From assembly GCA_025517425.1 (NCBI GenBank), contig JAOPJY010000003.1, positions 205,367 to 269,366 on the forward strand: DNA of 64,000 bases, given 5' to 3'. A model generated the notes under the pieces. That model was not told the DNA's origin. It searched no databases and saw nothing but the letters and a program-made list of their open reading frames with translations. A program made the translations under genes and the position numbers. The stretch is from Halobacteria archaeon AArc-dxtr1. Its GTDB lineage: Archaea > Halobacteriota > Halobacteria > Halobacteriales > Natrialbaceae. Below, in pieces: positions 58,204 through 64,000 of this stretch (within the stretch, counting starts at the first letter, position 1; every line of letters starts with the position of its first letter).

Positions 58204-58428
58204 ATGCGACCCGATAACGACAGAGGCGGTACTGAGAAGCCTTTCGGAAAACGATCTGCTTCGTGCGCTGACTGCCGAGTTGATGAGACTAACGCGATCG
58301 AGACGATGAGGGCTGTGGCAATGGGAGATCGTGATCCCAAAGAGTGGTGGTGTGATCAGCATATCGAGGTGTTCGAGGAAGAGACCCGTGATTGGGCAGA
58401 GGGTACTGAGAACGGGGTGTTTGACTGA
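58204..58428 (+). CDS. Small Cys/His protein upstream of the integrase
   Basis: 74 aa. Possible metal site SCADCRVDET with WWCDQHIEVF. The TATA-like ttcataatct (about 58174-58183) lies about 25 bases before the ATG. It overlaps the recombinase ATG by one base, so the two are co-translated. Function unknown; it may assist or control recombination. Confidence 0.6.
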   Translation: MRPDNDRGGTEKPFGKRSASCADCRVDETNAIETMRAVAMGDRDPKEWWCDQHIEVFEEETRDWAEGTENGVFD

Positions 58429-59012
58429 TGCGAATGAAAGACTACCCCGAGGACGACGGGAAAATGGTCTGGCTTTCCCTCGAGGAGGTCGACCAGCTGA
58501 TCGCGGCCGCCGGCGACACCCGCCGCACCATCGCGATCTCCCTCGGGGCGCGCTGCGGGCTACGATCGAAAGAGATCACGGAGGTCACCCCCGCCGATAT
58601 CGTCCAGAGTGAAGCCGGCGATCGCGTCCGCGTCTGGAAGGGCAAAGGCGACAAGTACCGCGAGTCGCCCCTCCCGCAGGATCTCTCCTCGCGTATCTCT
58701 GCGTACGCCGACGTCGGCGGCCTCGAGCCCGACGATCCGCTCGTCGACTGCGCGACCAGGACGCTCGAGCGCTGGGTGCACCACGCCGCCGATCGCGTCC
58801 GCGCCGAGACCGGCGACGACGGCTGGAAGTTCGTCACGCCTCACGATCTCCGACGTAGTTGGGGTACGCTGCTCGTCGAGGACGACGTCGAGCCCGGCAT
58901 CATCATGGAGTGGGGTGGCTGGGAAGACTGGGAGACCTTCCGCGAGCACTACCTCGGCGCCTATTCCATGAAGAAACAGAAACAGGAGCAGGCGAAAGTG
59001 AGTTGGCTCTAA
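58428..59012 (+). CDS. Short tyrosine recombinase / integrase
   Basis: 194 aa. Only the catalytic domain is present; the usual N-terminal core-binding domain is lacking, as in some haloarchaeal provirus enzymes. Catalytic residues: R46 (GARCGLRSKE), K73 (WKGKGDKYRE), H139 and R142 (TPHDLRRSWG), W165 in the H/W place (EWGGWEDWET) and nucleophile Y175 (FREHYLGAYS). All are intact. It is 21 kb from the tRNA, so it is not next to the visible junction. Confidence 0.9.
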   Translation: MRMKDYPEDDGKMVWLSLEEVDQLIAAAGDTRRTIAISLGARCGLRSKEITEVTPADIVQSEAGDRVRVWKGKGDKYRESPLPQDLSSRISAYADVGGLEPDDPLVDCATRTLERWVHHAADRVRAETGDDGWKFVTPHDLRRSWGTLLVEDDVEPGIIMEWGGWEDWETFREHYLGAYSMKKQKQEQAKVSWL

Positions 59013-59113
59013 TTCTGTCACGGTTTTCCAGACTACTTCCCGAGAAACGACGATCGGGTGCCCCTTCGATGTCTGGTGATTCTCCAGTAGCGAAGCGAAA
59101 TTAAAAACAGTAA

Positions 59114-59175
59114 CCGAACCCGACAAAGCCACGTCGGGCGATTCGGAGAGACGCAAATGGGGGATTCGCGTCTCT
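59114..59175. other. Two abutting hairpins downstream of the integrase
   Basis: Hairpin 1: ccgaa-cccgac / gtcggg-cga-ttcgg at 59114-59146, an 11-bp stem with a 3-base bulge. Hairpin 2: agagacgc / gcgtctct at 59147-59175, a perfect 8-bp stem with a 13-base loop. They touch end to end. Upstream cgaaattaaaaa (59094-59105) is a near-ideal BRE/TATA, putting transcription start at about 59127. It may be a structured leader for the gene at 59214, a small RNA, or a recombination site. Confidence 0.5.
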
Positions 59176-59213
59176 ACCGAACGCTTATTATCTTACCCTG
59201 TCAGTTTCAGATC

Positions 59214-59711
59214 ATGACTGAGCGGAAAACGTGTTCTGAGTGTTCCACACACGTACCTCCGAGCCGCAATCGCTGCGCATCCTGTCGCCGAAAGGCCAGC
59301 CTTTCCGATTCGGCGAGCAGCCCAGACGTCGCTATCGATGGATCGATCAGACGGGAGAACGCGGCGGGTTCGGAATCTCGGTCAGGACGGAATCTTGGTC
59401 GCTTCGTTCCATCACTCAGCCTTCACGCGGTGCTCGTGAGAATCCGATCCCTCTTTTCGACCGGCTTGATGCTCATTTCACTCGGCGTCATCGTGATCGG
59501 CATCTATCTGATGGCTGTTGGCCGACGAACGACCGCTGTCGCCACCGAGATGTCGCTTCACGGGACTACCGTCCCCGAACTCGAGGTCGGCGGTCTCTAC
59601 TTCCGGCCCGACGAGGTCGTGTCTCTGATCGGCGTCGGCTTGTTCATGCTCGGTGCCACGGTGATCGTGAAGATGACGTTCGGAAAATCCACGCACTTGG
59701 CTCCGTTCTGA
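59214..59711 (+). CDS. Zinc-ribbon membrane protein
   Basis: 165 aa. From the ATG at 59214 it begins MTERKTCSECSTHVPPSRNR then CASCRRKASL, a four-Cys ribbon. A Ser-rich linker leads to two membrane helices (TGLMLISLGVIVIGIYLMAV; VVSLIGVGLFMLGATVIVKM) with a 35-residue loop between. The open frame reaches back to 59157 through hairpin 2, but the ATG at the ribbon is preferred. Unknown role. Confidence 0.65.
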   Translation: MTERKTCSECSTHVPPSRNRCASCRRKASLSDSASSPDVAIDGSIRRENAAGSESRSGRNLGRFVPSLSLHAVLVRIRSLFSTGLMLISLGVIVIGIYLMAVGRRTTAVATEMSLHGTTVPELEVGGLYFRPDEVVSLIGVGLFMLGATVIVKMTFGKSTHLAPF

Positions 59712-59759
59712 GTCCGTTTACTTTCGCTCCGCGTGGGTCCGTTTTATTGAGTGTCCGTT
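59712..59759 (+). repeat. Three GTCCGTT repeats upstream of the Orc1/Cdc6 gene
   Basis: GTCCGTT at 59712-59718, 59737-59743 and 59753-59759. The middle one runs into the TATA-like gttttattga (59741-59750), about 27 bases before the ATG at 59773. They may be sites where the initiator represses its own gene or binds an origin. Confidence 0.5.
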
Positions 59760-59772
59760 ACGATGACTGGTT

Positions 59773-60789
59773 ATGATTGAAGACGCGCGGGCGCTTGAGG
59801 TTCGGCACGTCCCCCAGGATCTCGAGCACCGCGACGGGCAGATCGACACGCTGGCCGCCGAGTTGCGGCCGATCGAGAAGGGGTTGTCGGGCGACCATAC
59901 CTTTATTTTCGGCCCCAGCGGCTCAGGGAAGACGACGCTCGCGCAGTTTGCCTCGCGCCAGCTCACCGAGGAAGCCATCGACGTGCGATCGGCATATCAC
60001 AACTGCATGTCGGCAAGTTCGAAGACCGACGTGCTCCACGGCCTCGTCGACGACGGAGATCTGGCGCGGCACCTCCAGCGCGACGGCGTCCCAGCGAGCC
60101 GGTATCTCGACTGTTTTCGCGATGTCGACGGGCACGTCGTCGTGATCCTCGATGAGGTTGACGTCCTGGACGATCCCACGACGCTGATTGCCCTCTCGGA
60201 GTTGGGAAACGTGACGATCGTCGCGATCACCATCGATGAAGACGACTTTTTCGCCAGTTCGCAGTTCAACGGGCGCGTCAAGTCGCGGTTTTCGCGCTCG
60301 CAGAAGATCCAACTTCGGAAGTATCGTCAACACGAGCTCGAGGACATCCTCTGGGCGCGCGTCGAGGCCGGGCTGAAGCCGGGTGTGGTCGGCGATGGCG
60401 TGATCGCTCACATGGCCGATCTGGCCGCCGGTGACGCCCGCGAGGGGGTTATCCTACTGCGCCGAGCGGTGAAACACGTGATTGGCGACGAACGGTCACA
60501 GATCACGGTCGCCGACGTCGATGCGGTCGAAGACAGTGCACGCGAGGAGAAACGTCAAGAGCACATCCACGCGCTCGGGACACACAAGCGCCTTCTCTAC
60601 GATATTATTGAGCGTGCTGGTGAGATCGGCGCGGGTGAGTTGCGCAAGACGTACGAAGAACGGTCGTCAAATCCGAAAGGCGACAGCACTCGCGGAAGGT
60701 ATTTGGCTGCGCTCGAGGACAAGTACGAGCTGATCGAGTCGTCCGGATCCACCAGAGCGAAAGTGTATCGCGTGACCGGGGCGAGTTAG
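59773..60789 (+). CDS. Orc1/Cdc6-family replication initiator
   Basis: 338 aa. AAA+ initiator. Walker A FGPSGSGKTTLAQFASRQL at about residues 46-64; Walker B HVVVILDEVDVLDDP; sensor region GNVTIVAITIDEDDFFASSQ and RVKSRFSRSQKIQLRKYRQH. A winged-helix domain ends the protein (HIHALGTHKRLLYDIIERAG, AGELRKTYEERSSNPKGDST). It is shorter and more diverged than chromosomal Orc proteins, as is usual for plasmid and virus-borne copies. The candidate origin follows it directly. Confidence 0.93.
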   Translation: MIEDARALEVRHVPQDLEHRDGQIDTLAAELRPIEKGLSGDHTFIFGPSGSGKTTLAQFASRQLTEEAIDVRSAYHNCMSASSKTDVLHGLVDDGDLARHLQRDGVPASRYLDCFRDVDGHVVVILDEVDVLDDPTTLIALSELGNVTIVAITIDEDDFFASSQFNGRVKSRFSRSQKIQLRKYRQHELEDILWARVEAGLKPGVVGDGVIAHMADLAAGDAREGVILLRRAVKHVIGDERSQITVADVDAVEDSAREEKRQEHIHALGTHKRLLYDIIERAGEIGAGELRKTYEERSSNPKGDSTRGRYLAALEDKYELIESSGSTRAKVYRVTGAS

Positions 60790-60880
60790 AAGCCGGGCTT
60801 CGGCCCAAGTACGAGCGTGATCGGGCCGTTTGAGTGGGTCTCGACCGTTGGATCGGCGTGTCGCGATTTCTTCTCGGGCA

Positions 60881-61006
60881 TTATCTGCCGCTATGTTCGC
60901 ACTGGAATATAAACTTCTGCCCGTTTTGCCCATCTTTTGCCCATCGGGGTAGCGCGCTTCTACGTCGTGATTTCGTCTGCGAGCGCGGATTTCCAAGTTA
61001 TCTGCC
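60881..61006. repeat. Candidate origin region with tandem and direct repeats
   Basis: ttttgcccatc is repeated head to tail at 60924-60934 and 60935-60945. ttatctgcc occurs at 60881-60889 and 60998-61006. A variant aacttctgccc lies at 60912-60922. The 262-base gap holds no supported gene, is A/T-richer than its surroundings, and lies directly behind the initiator gene, the usual place for an archaeal origin. Confidence 0.5.
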
Positions 61007-61051
61007 CACCGCCGGTGTAGTCTTATCCCCATTCTCGAGTTTCATCAGATC

Positions 61052-61339
61052 ATGTCTGTCAGGACTTCCAACGCGAACGGCGACCGACCGCGGCTGAAGA
61101 CTGAGCTCGACGACGGCCGCGGCGTCGAGATCGAGATCACCGGAACGGCCACGAACAAACGGCGGATCGATGTCCGCGTCGACGGCGGTCTGAAGTGGGT
61201 CTTTGCGGTCCAAGAGGATACCGCCGGGCTCGTCATGGCGCTCAATCAAGAGCACGGCGGCCGCGTTGTCGATGCTGAGATCCCAACCTGGATGGAGCCG
61301 CTCCTGCAGCGGCTCGGCCTCGAGGGGATCGCAGAATGA
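61052..61339 (+). CDS. Hypothetical protein (95 aa)
   Basis: Starts MSVRTSNANGDRPRLKTELD. A beta-rich core (VEIEITGTATNKRRIDVRVD) is followed by a helix (TAGLVMALNQEHGGRVVDAE) and IPTWMEPLLQRLGLEGIAE. No family recognised. It converges with the repressor gene, leaving 2 bases. Confidence 0.6.
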   Translation: MSVRTSNANGDRPRLKTELDDGRGVEIEITGTATNKRRIDVRVDGGLKWVFAVQEDTAGLVMALNQEHGGRVVDAEIPTWMEPLLQRLGLEGIAE

Positions 61340-61341
61340 GG

Positions 61342-61602
61342 TTAGTCTTCGTCGATCTCGAGTTCGTCGGCGCTGATCTCTTCGTCGAGATACCGCCGCC
61401 CGAGTTCTGCGAGCGAATAGTATCCGTCGTCTGCCCGGTGGAGAAGGTCGTTTTTCGCAAGAGTGCGACAGCGTTGTCCGACGTAATCGGGGTGGGAGCT
61501 GATGTTTCTCCCGATGACCGCAGGAGGAACTTCACGGGCATCCCTGACGTACTCAAGGATTGCGTCATCAGTCGGTTTCATCCATGGTGCCCTCTCCCGC
61601 AT
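61342..61602 (-). CDS. phiH1 repressor-like winged-helix regulator
   Basis: 86 aa. The haloarchaeal phiH1-repressor pattern is clear: WMKPTDDAILEYVRDAREVP, PAVIGRNISSHPDYVGQRCR, LAKNDLLHRADDGYYSLAEL and GRRYLDEEISADELE. The family usually begins MRERAxWM, so the ATG at 61602 is kept. It probably holds the element's rightward genes silent. Candidate operators lie in its upstream gap. Confidence 0.9.
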   Translation of the reverse strand: MRERAPWMKPTDDAILEYVRDAREVPPAVIGRNISSHPDYVGQRCRTLAKNDLLHRADDGYYSLAELGRRYLDEEISADELEIDED

Positions 61603-61658
61603 ACCGTTGTCCGGGAGTTGTCATCCTATCAAACCAGGCCATCGACCTTAGTTCCTAC

Positions 61659-61718
61659 GTATATGGGGCTCCTAGAACCTGTATATATCTGGTTGGCGGT
61701 CTTCAACTCTGTATATGG
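61659..61718. promoter_or_regulatory. Three GTATATGG-like boxes in the repressor control region
   Basis: gtatatgg at 61659-61666, gtatatat at 61681-61688 and gtatatgg at 61711-61718 (offsets 22 and 30 bases). They lie between the repressor start (61602) and the divergent gene at 61864. A rightward TATA-like ggatttaag sits at about 61731-61739. This is the expected place for operators of the phiH1-like repressor. Confidence 0.55.
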
Positions 61719-61863
61719 CGAGGATTTAAGTCACTGTAGTATACACTCAGAGTCAACGAGAGTTTCACGCGGATCTGACTATCAGTCGGGTCCGGCAGTA
61801 AAATGCGGACTGGTGCTGATGACACCGGGTCCGCGCGGCTCTCGTGAATCAGGCACGACAGCC

Positions 61864-62118
61864 ATGTTGGAAGAAACGACCCGGGGTAATCAAAACCTCG
61901 ACACGGCTCACGCATCGACAACGAGTAACACATTTAGAGACGGCGACGACCTTCCGGACGACGTCGTCGCGACCGTCCTCGAAGAACTGTTCGACGCGTC
62001 GTTCGAGATCGACGGCGGGAACCCGGACGCACTGATCGCGAGCGGACACGCTGCGTTCGGCGAGGAGATCGTCGACGACTCCATTGCGCGCATCGATCCT
62101 GACGGAGGTGACGCCTGA
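61864..62118 (+). CDS. Small acidic hypothetical protein
   Basis: 84 aa from the ATG at 61864 (MLEETTRGNQNLDTAHASTT). A helical end DDVVATVLEELFDASFEIDG and NPDALIASGHAAFGEEIVDD. It begins the rightward operon controlled from the repressor region and overlaps the next ATG by one base. No family recognised. Confidence 0.62.
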   Translation: MLEETTRGNQNLDTAHASTTSNTFRDGDDLPDDVVATVLEELFDASFEIDGGNPDALIASGHAAFGEEIVDDSIARIDPDGGDA

Positions 62119-62705
62119 TGGCGCGCGGCGGCTGCCGCAACTGCGGCGCGCGGACAACGAAGCCGCGACTGTGCAAGCAGTGTCAGCGCCTCGAGCGCCA
62201 GGGCTTCTTCGCCGATTCCGGGTCGGCGTCGGACAGCCAGTCCCAGACCCAGGAACTCGAGTGCACGGACTGTGGCGAGATCTACCGCGGGACGACCGCA
62301 AGTGAGTGTCCGACCTGCGGCGCGACCCGCTGCCGGTACGTCGGCCCGCTGCCCGGCGAAGATAAGGAGATCATCGCCGACGGCGGGATGTCCTGGACGG
62401 ATCTCACGGGCTTCCAGCGCGACTGCCTCGAGGCGATCGCCCGCGTCGAGCGTGGTGACGAGACCTGTTACGGCCTCGCGATCAAGCGCCGCCTCGAATC
62501 CACGCGTGGGGAGGAGATCAACCACGGCCGCCTCTACCCGAATCTGGATACGCTCGTAGATCTGGACTTCGTCGAGAAGTCGACGCTTGACCGGCGGACG
62601 AACGAGTATCGGCTGACGGACTCTGCGCGAGCGGTGTTGATCCAGCGCGCCGAGCGTCTTGCTGACGCCGCCGAGCTGCACGCGGTCGGAGGTGGTCAAA
62701 CGTGA
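62118..62705 (+). CDS. Zinc-ribbon PadR-like transcription regulator
   Basis: 195 aa. Two zinc ribbons at the N-terminus: GCRNCGARTTKPRLCKQCQR and LECTDCGEIYRGTTASECPT followed by CGA. A PadR-type winged helix lies at about 95-180 (LTGFQRDCLEAIARVERGDE, then YGLAIKRRLES and INHGRLYPNLDTLVDLDFVE). Such PadR proteins are frequent in haloarchaeal mobile elements. It overlaps both neighbours. Confidence 0.85.
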   Translation: MARGGCRNCGARTTKPRLCKQCQRLERQGFFADSGSASDSQSQTQELECTDCGEIYRGTTASECPTCGATRCRYVGPLPGEDKEIIADGGMSWTDLTGFQRDCLEAIARVERGDETCYGLAIKRRLESTRGEEINHGRLYPNLDTLVDLDFVEKSTLDRRTNEYRLTDSARAVLIQRAERLADAAELHAVGGGQT

Positions 62706-62803
62706 GCGAGTGGATCGCCGACGCCGGGACGACCTGGTGCCCGCGCTGTCAGCGCTACCGAATCAACTGCGCCCATCTTGGAGGGGACAATGTCGGCAGC
62801 TGA
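62702..62803 (+). CDS. Tiny zinc-knuckle protein (33 aa)
   Basis: GTG start overlapping the previous stop (GTGA). The end of the protein has TTWCPRCQRYRINCAHLGG, a compact Cys/His metal site. It overlaps the next ATG by 14 bases. The conserved-looking metal site and the overlaps support it. Confidence 0.5.
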   Translation: MSEWIADAGTTWCPRCQRYRINCAHLGGDNVGS

Positions 62804-63050
62804 GGCGAAGCCGGCCGCTGATCGCAAAGCCGAGATCGTCTCAGCTGTCGAGAACCTCGTCGCCGCGGAGGTAACTGATACTGTCGGCGGCGGGGCGCCC
62901 TCGACGGCGATCGCCGAAGAGACCGGACTCGCACGCAAGACCGTTGAGAACTACCTGAAACGGCTCCTCGAGGCTGGCCGCGTCGAGCGTGTCTACGGCG
63001 TCGGCCCGCACGGTCCGCGATACAACTACTTGCCGGGTGATTCGGAATGA
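62790..63050 (+). CDS. Winged-helix regulator
   Basis: 86 aa from the ATG at 62790 (MSAAEAKPAADRKAEIVSAV). The HTH is PSTAIAEETGLARKTVENYL followed by KRLLEAGRVERVYGVGPHG, a wing. The pattern is that of a small DNA-binding protein of the MarR/IclR shape. It overlaps the next gene by 4 bases. Confidence 0.72.
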   Translation: MSAAEAKPAADRKAEIVSAVENLVAAEVTDTVGGGAPSTAIAEETGLARKTVENYLKRLLEAGRVERVYGVGPHGPRYNYLPGDSE

Positions 63051-63325
63051 GTTCGCATTTCCTCGGAGTCGTTCGAGATGATGGTGGGCAGGACTTTGCA
63101 GACGGTTTCGAGATGCACTGCTGCCATGGTGTAACCCGATTCGTTGCACGGTTCGAAGACACTCCCGAGACAGTCCTCGATGCCGATGTTAACGGTGACT
63201 CGGTCACAGTTCAGGGCTGGTCGGATGACGAGTGGTTTTGTGATGATGTAGTCGTCGAACGGATCGATTCGGCACAGGGCGGTGTTGCTGTTCAGTTCCT
63301 CGAAGAAAACGGGGTGGAAGCATGA
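63047..63325 (+). CDS. Hypothetical protein (92 aa)
   Basis: Begins MSSHFLGVVRDDGGQDFADG. Beta-rich, with HCCHGVTRFVARFEDTPETV and a second strand set VAVQFLEENGVEA. It could be a small nucleic-acid-binding barrel. No family recognised; overlaps both neighbours by 4 bases. Confidence 0.55.
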   Translation: MSSHFLGVVRDDGGQDFADGFEMHCCHGVTRFVARFEDTPETVLDADVNGDSVTVQGWSDDEWFCDDVVVERIDSAQGGVAVQFLEENGVEA

Positions 63326-63804
63326 CGGCGAGTAACGTCGTTCAGATCACCCTCGAGGGCGACGAAACCGACAACGAACGCGAGCGCCCCGAGACGTTCC
63401 TCTGGTGTCCGGAAACCGATCAGTGGGTGCTTCGCTCGCTGCGCTTCGACTGGCCGTACGAGCTGTACGAGTCGCCCGAGGCCCACATCGAGGAGTTGAA
63501 CGACACGTCCGAACCGGACGACTCCGGCGTCGGCGACGATTCGGACGAGCCCGAACGCGTGGGCGCGTGGTACGACGTCACGATCTCGGTGTCGGTCGAC
63601 TACCGATTCCGCATCCCCGCCTGGAGCGATCACGAAGCGAAAGACCTCGCGAAAGAGTGGCGGTTGGATGCGAGGCCAGCGGACAGTCACGTCGTCCACA
63701 CGCAGACGCGTGAGGTCGACGAGATCACAACCGAGGACGTTCCCGAAGACTTCGATCCCTACGGGAGCGAGCTGTTGTACGAGGTGTTCGAAGATGCCAA
63801 GTGA
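63322..63804 (+). CDS. Hypothetical protein (160 aa)
   Basis: An acidic N-terminal half (LWCPETDQWVLRSLRFDWPY), a linker rich in Asp/Glu/Ser, then VTISVSVDYRFRIPAWSDHE and AKDLAKEWRLDARPADSHVV. The second part looks like a small alpha/beta domain. Unknown function. It overlaps the next ATG by 11 bases. Confidence 0.58.
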   Translation: MTASNVVQITLEGDETDNERERPETFLWCPETDQWVLRSLRFDWPYELYESPEAHIEELNDTSEPDDSGVGDDSDEPERVGAWYDVTISVSVDYRFRIPAWSDHEAKDLAKEWRLDARPADSHVVHTQTREVDEITTEDVPEDFDPYGSELLYEVFEDAK

Positions 63805-64000
63805 GGAGACCGAGAGTGGCGATGAGCCCACCCTCGAGGAGTTTGCGCTGCGCCGGCGTGCGCACGACCGGCCGACGAGCGTCTGGGTCCAAGCCGACAC
63901 ACAGCGCGACCCGCCAGAAGGGCGCGTGCTTGCCGACCGGATCGCCCACCTGCTGACCGACGACGGCGAGGTGCACGAGACCGATTTGGCGTCTGTTCCC
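63794..64000 (+). CDS. Partial hypothetical protein at the right edge
   Basis: The ATG at 63794 opens a frame that runs to the end of the window (69 codons): MPSEETESGDEPTLEEFALR and later GRVLADRIAHLLTDDGEVHE. No stop is reached. The last part may be the start of a winged-helix or helical domain. The element therefore continues beyond the window. Confidence 0.55.
   Translation, partial: MPSEETESGDEPTLEEFALRRRAHDRPTSVWVQADTQRDPPEGRVLADRIAHLLTDDGEVHETDLASVP

Larger units (their letters stand above)
37331..64000. mobile_element. Integrated virus-like element (left end at tRNA-Ala; right end outside the window)
   Basis: From the tRNA to the window end, gene content changes to short, overlapping, mostly unrecognised genes. 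It includes a tyrosine recombinase (58428), an Orc1/Cdc6 protein (59773), a phiH1-like repressor (61342), an ATPase (42968) and a block of small membrane proteins. No housekeeping gene is seen in this stretch. I searched by eye for a second copy of the tRNA 3' end and found none, so the right attachment site is not in view. The element could also be two neighbouring elements, with a join near 59.0-61.0 kb. No terminase, portal or relaxase is visible. Confidence 0.75.

Noticed and set aside
59094-59103. cgaaattaa, also present directly after the tRNA at 37333-37341, considered as an attachment core
   Set aside because: Only nine bases, A/T-rich, outside the tRNA, and better explained as a BRE/TATA promoter at 59.1 kb.
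60660-60680. tcaaatcc match to the tRNA T-loop as a possible right attachment site
   Set aside because: The match is 8 bases only and lies inside the Orc1/Cdc6 coding sequence.
60667-61032. Minus-strand frame of 121 codons overlapping the end of the Orc1/Cdc6 gene
   Set aside because: Antisense to a clear gene and to the repeat-rich gap, with no recognisable domain.
37331-64000. Search for CRISPR arrays, restriction-modification or classical toxin-antitoxin genes in the element
   Set aside because: No regularly spaced identical repeats, methyltransferase motifs or known toxin folds were seen. The 145-bp duplication is within a coding gene.

Overview
This window comes from a halophilic archaeon (class Halobacteria). 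The evidence is a GC-rich sequence with very acidic proteins, bacterio-opsin-activator type HTH regulators, a HalOD1 protein, a PGF-CTERM surface protein, a phiH1-like repressor, archaeal ribosomal proteins next to a KEOPS subunit, and TATA-box promoters placed for leaderless transcripts. No species can be named from the sequence alone.

Bases 1-37258 are chromosomal. They hold the N-terminal part of smc, gatB, two small regulated membrane or redox loci, and an IS6-type insertion with an 8-bp target duplication. Next is a long minus-strand operon (18332 down to 7831) for a form I aerobic carbon monoxide dehydrogenase, order coxG-coxM-coxS-coxL-xdhC-coxD-coxE-DUF364-xdhC. The large subunit carries the AYRCSFR active-site loop. 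Molybdenum cofactor genes (moeA, mocA) lie divergently beside it, so the enzyme and its cytidylylated cofactor appear to be supplied from one locus. Further right are aTrm56, a Kef/USP transporter, a ComEC-like lipoprotein with DUF3006, a PAS/GAF/Bat regulator, and a coiled-coil PGF-CTERM protein. An unrecognised four-gene operon of extremely acidic glycine-zipper proteins (30557-33599) follows, then a halocyanin-like protein and the S15-RecJ-Pcc1-S3Ae operon.

An intact tRNA-Ala(GGC) gene at 37259-37330 marks a sharp change. From there to the window end the genes are short, overlapping and mostly unrecognised: zinc-ribbon proteins, a DUF6884-type protein, a 660-aa multidomain protein, a leftward ATPase module, a long rightward block of membrane proteins, a short tyrosine recombinase, an Orc1/Cdc6 protein and a phiH1-type repressor with candidate operators. 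No terminase, portal, major capsid fold of tailed viruses, or conjugation relaxase is visible. Tandem paralogous proteins with two membrane segments (44761-45480), an ATPase, and a membrane-anchored 752-aa Ig-like protein recall spindle-shaped archaeal viruses. My reading is a tailless, membrane-containing provirus or virus-like plasmid integrated at the tRNA. Its most unusual parts are a 1523-aa modular repeat protein (47507-52078), a more A/T-rich cassette with a Tat-exported adhesin-like protein and a complete M14 carboxypeptidase (52679-54647), and two copies of a promoter-like box in front of the paralogous membrane proteins and the 752-aa protein. The right end of the element lies outside the window.
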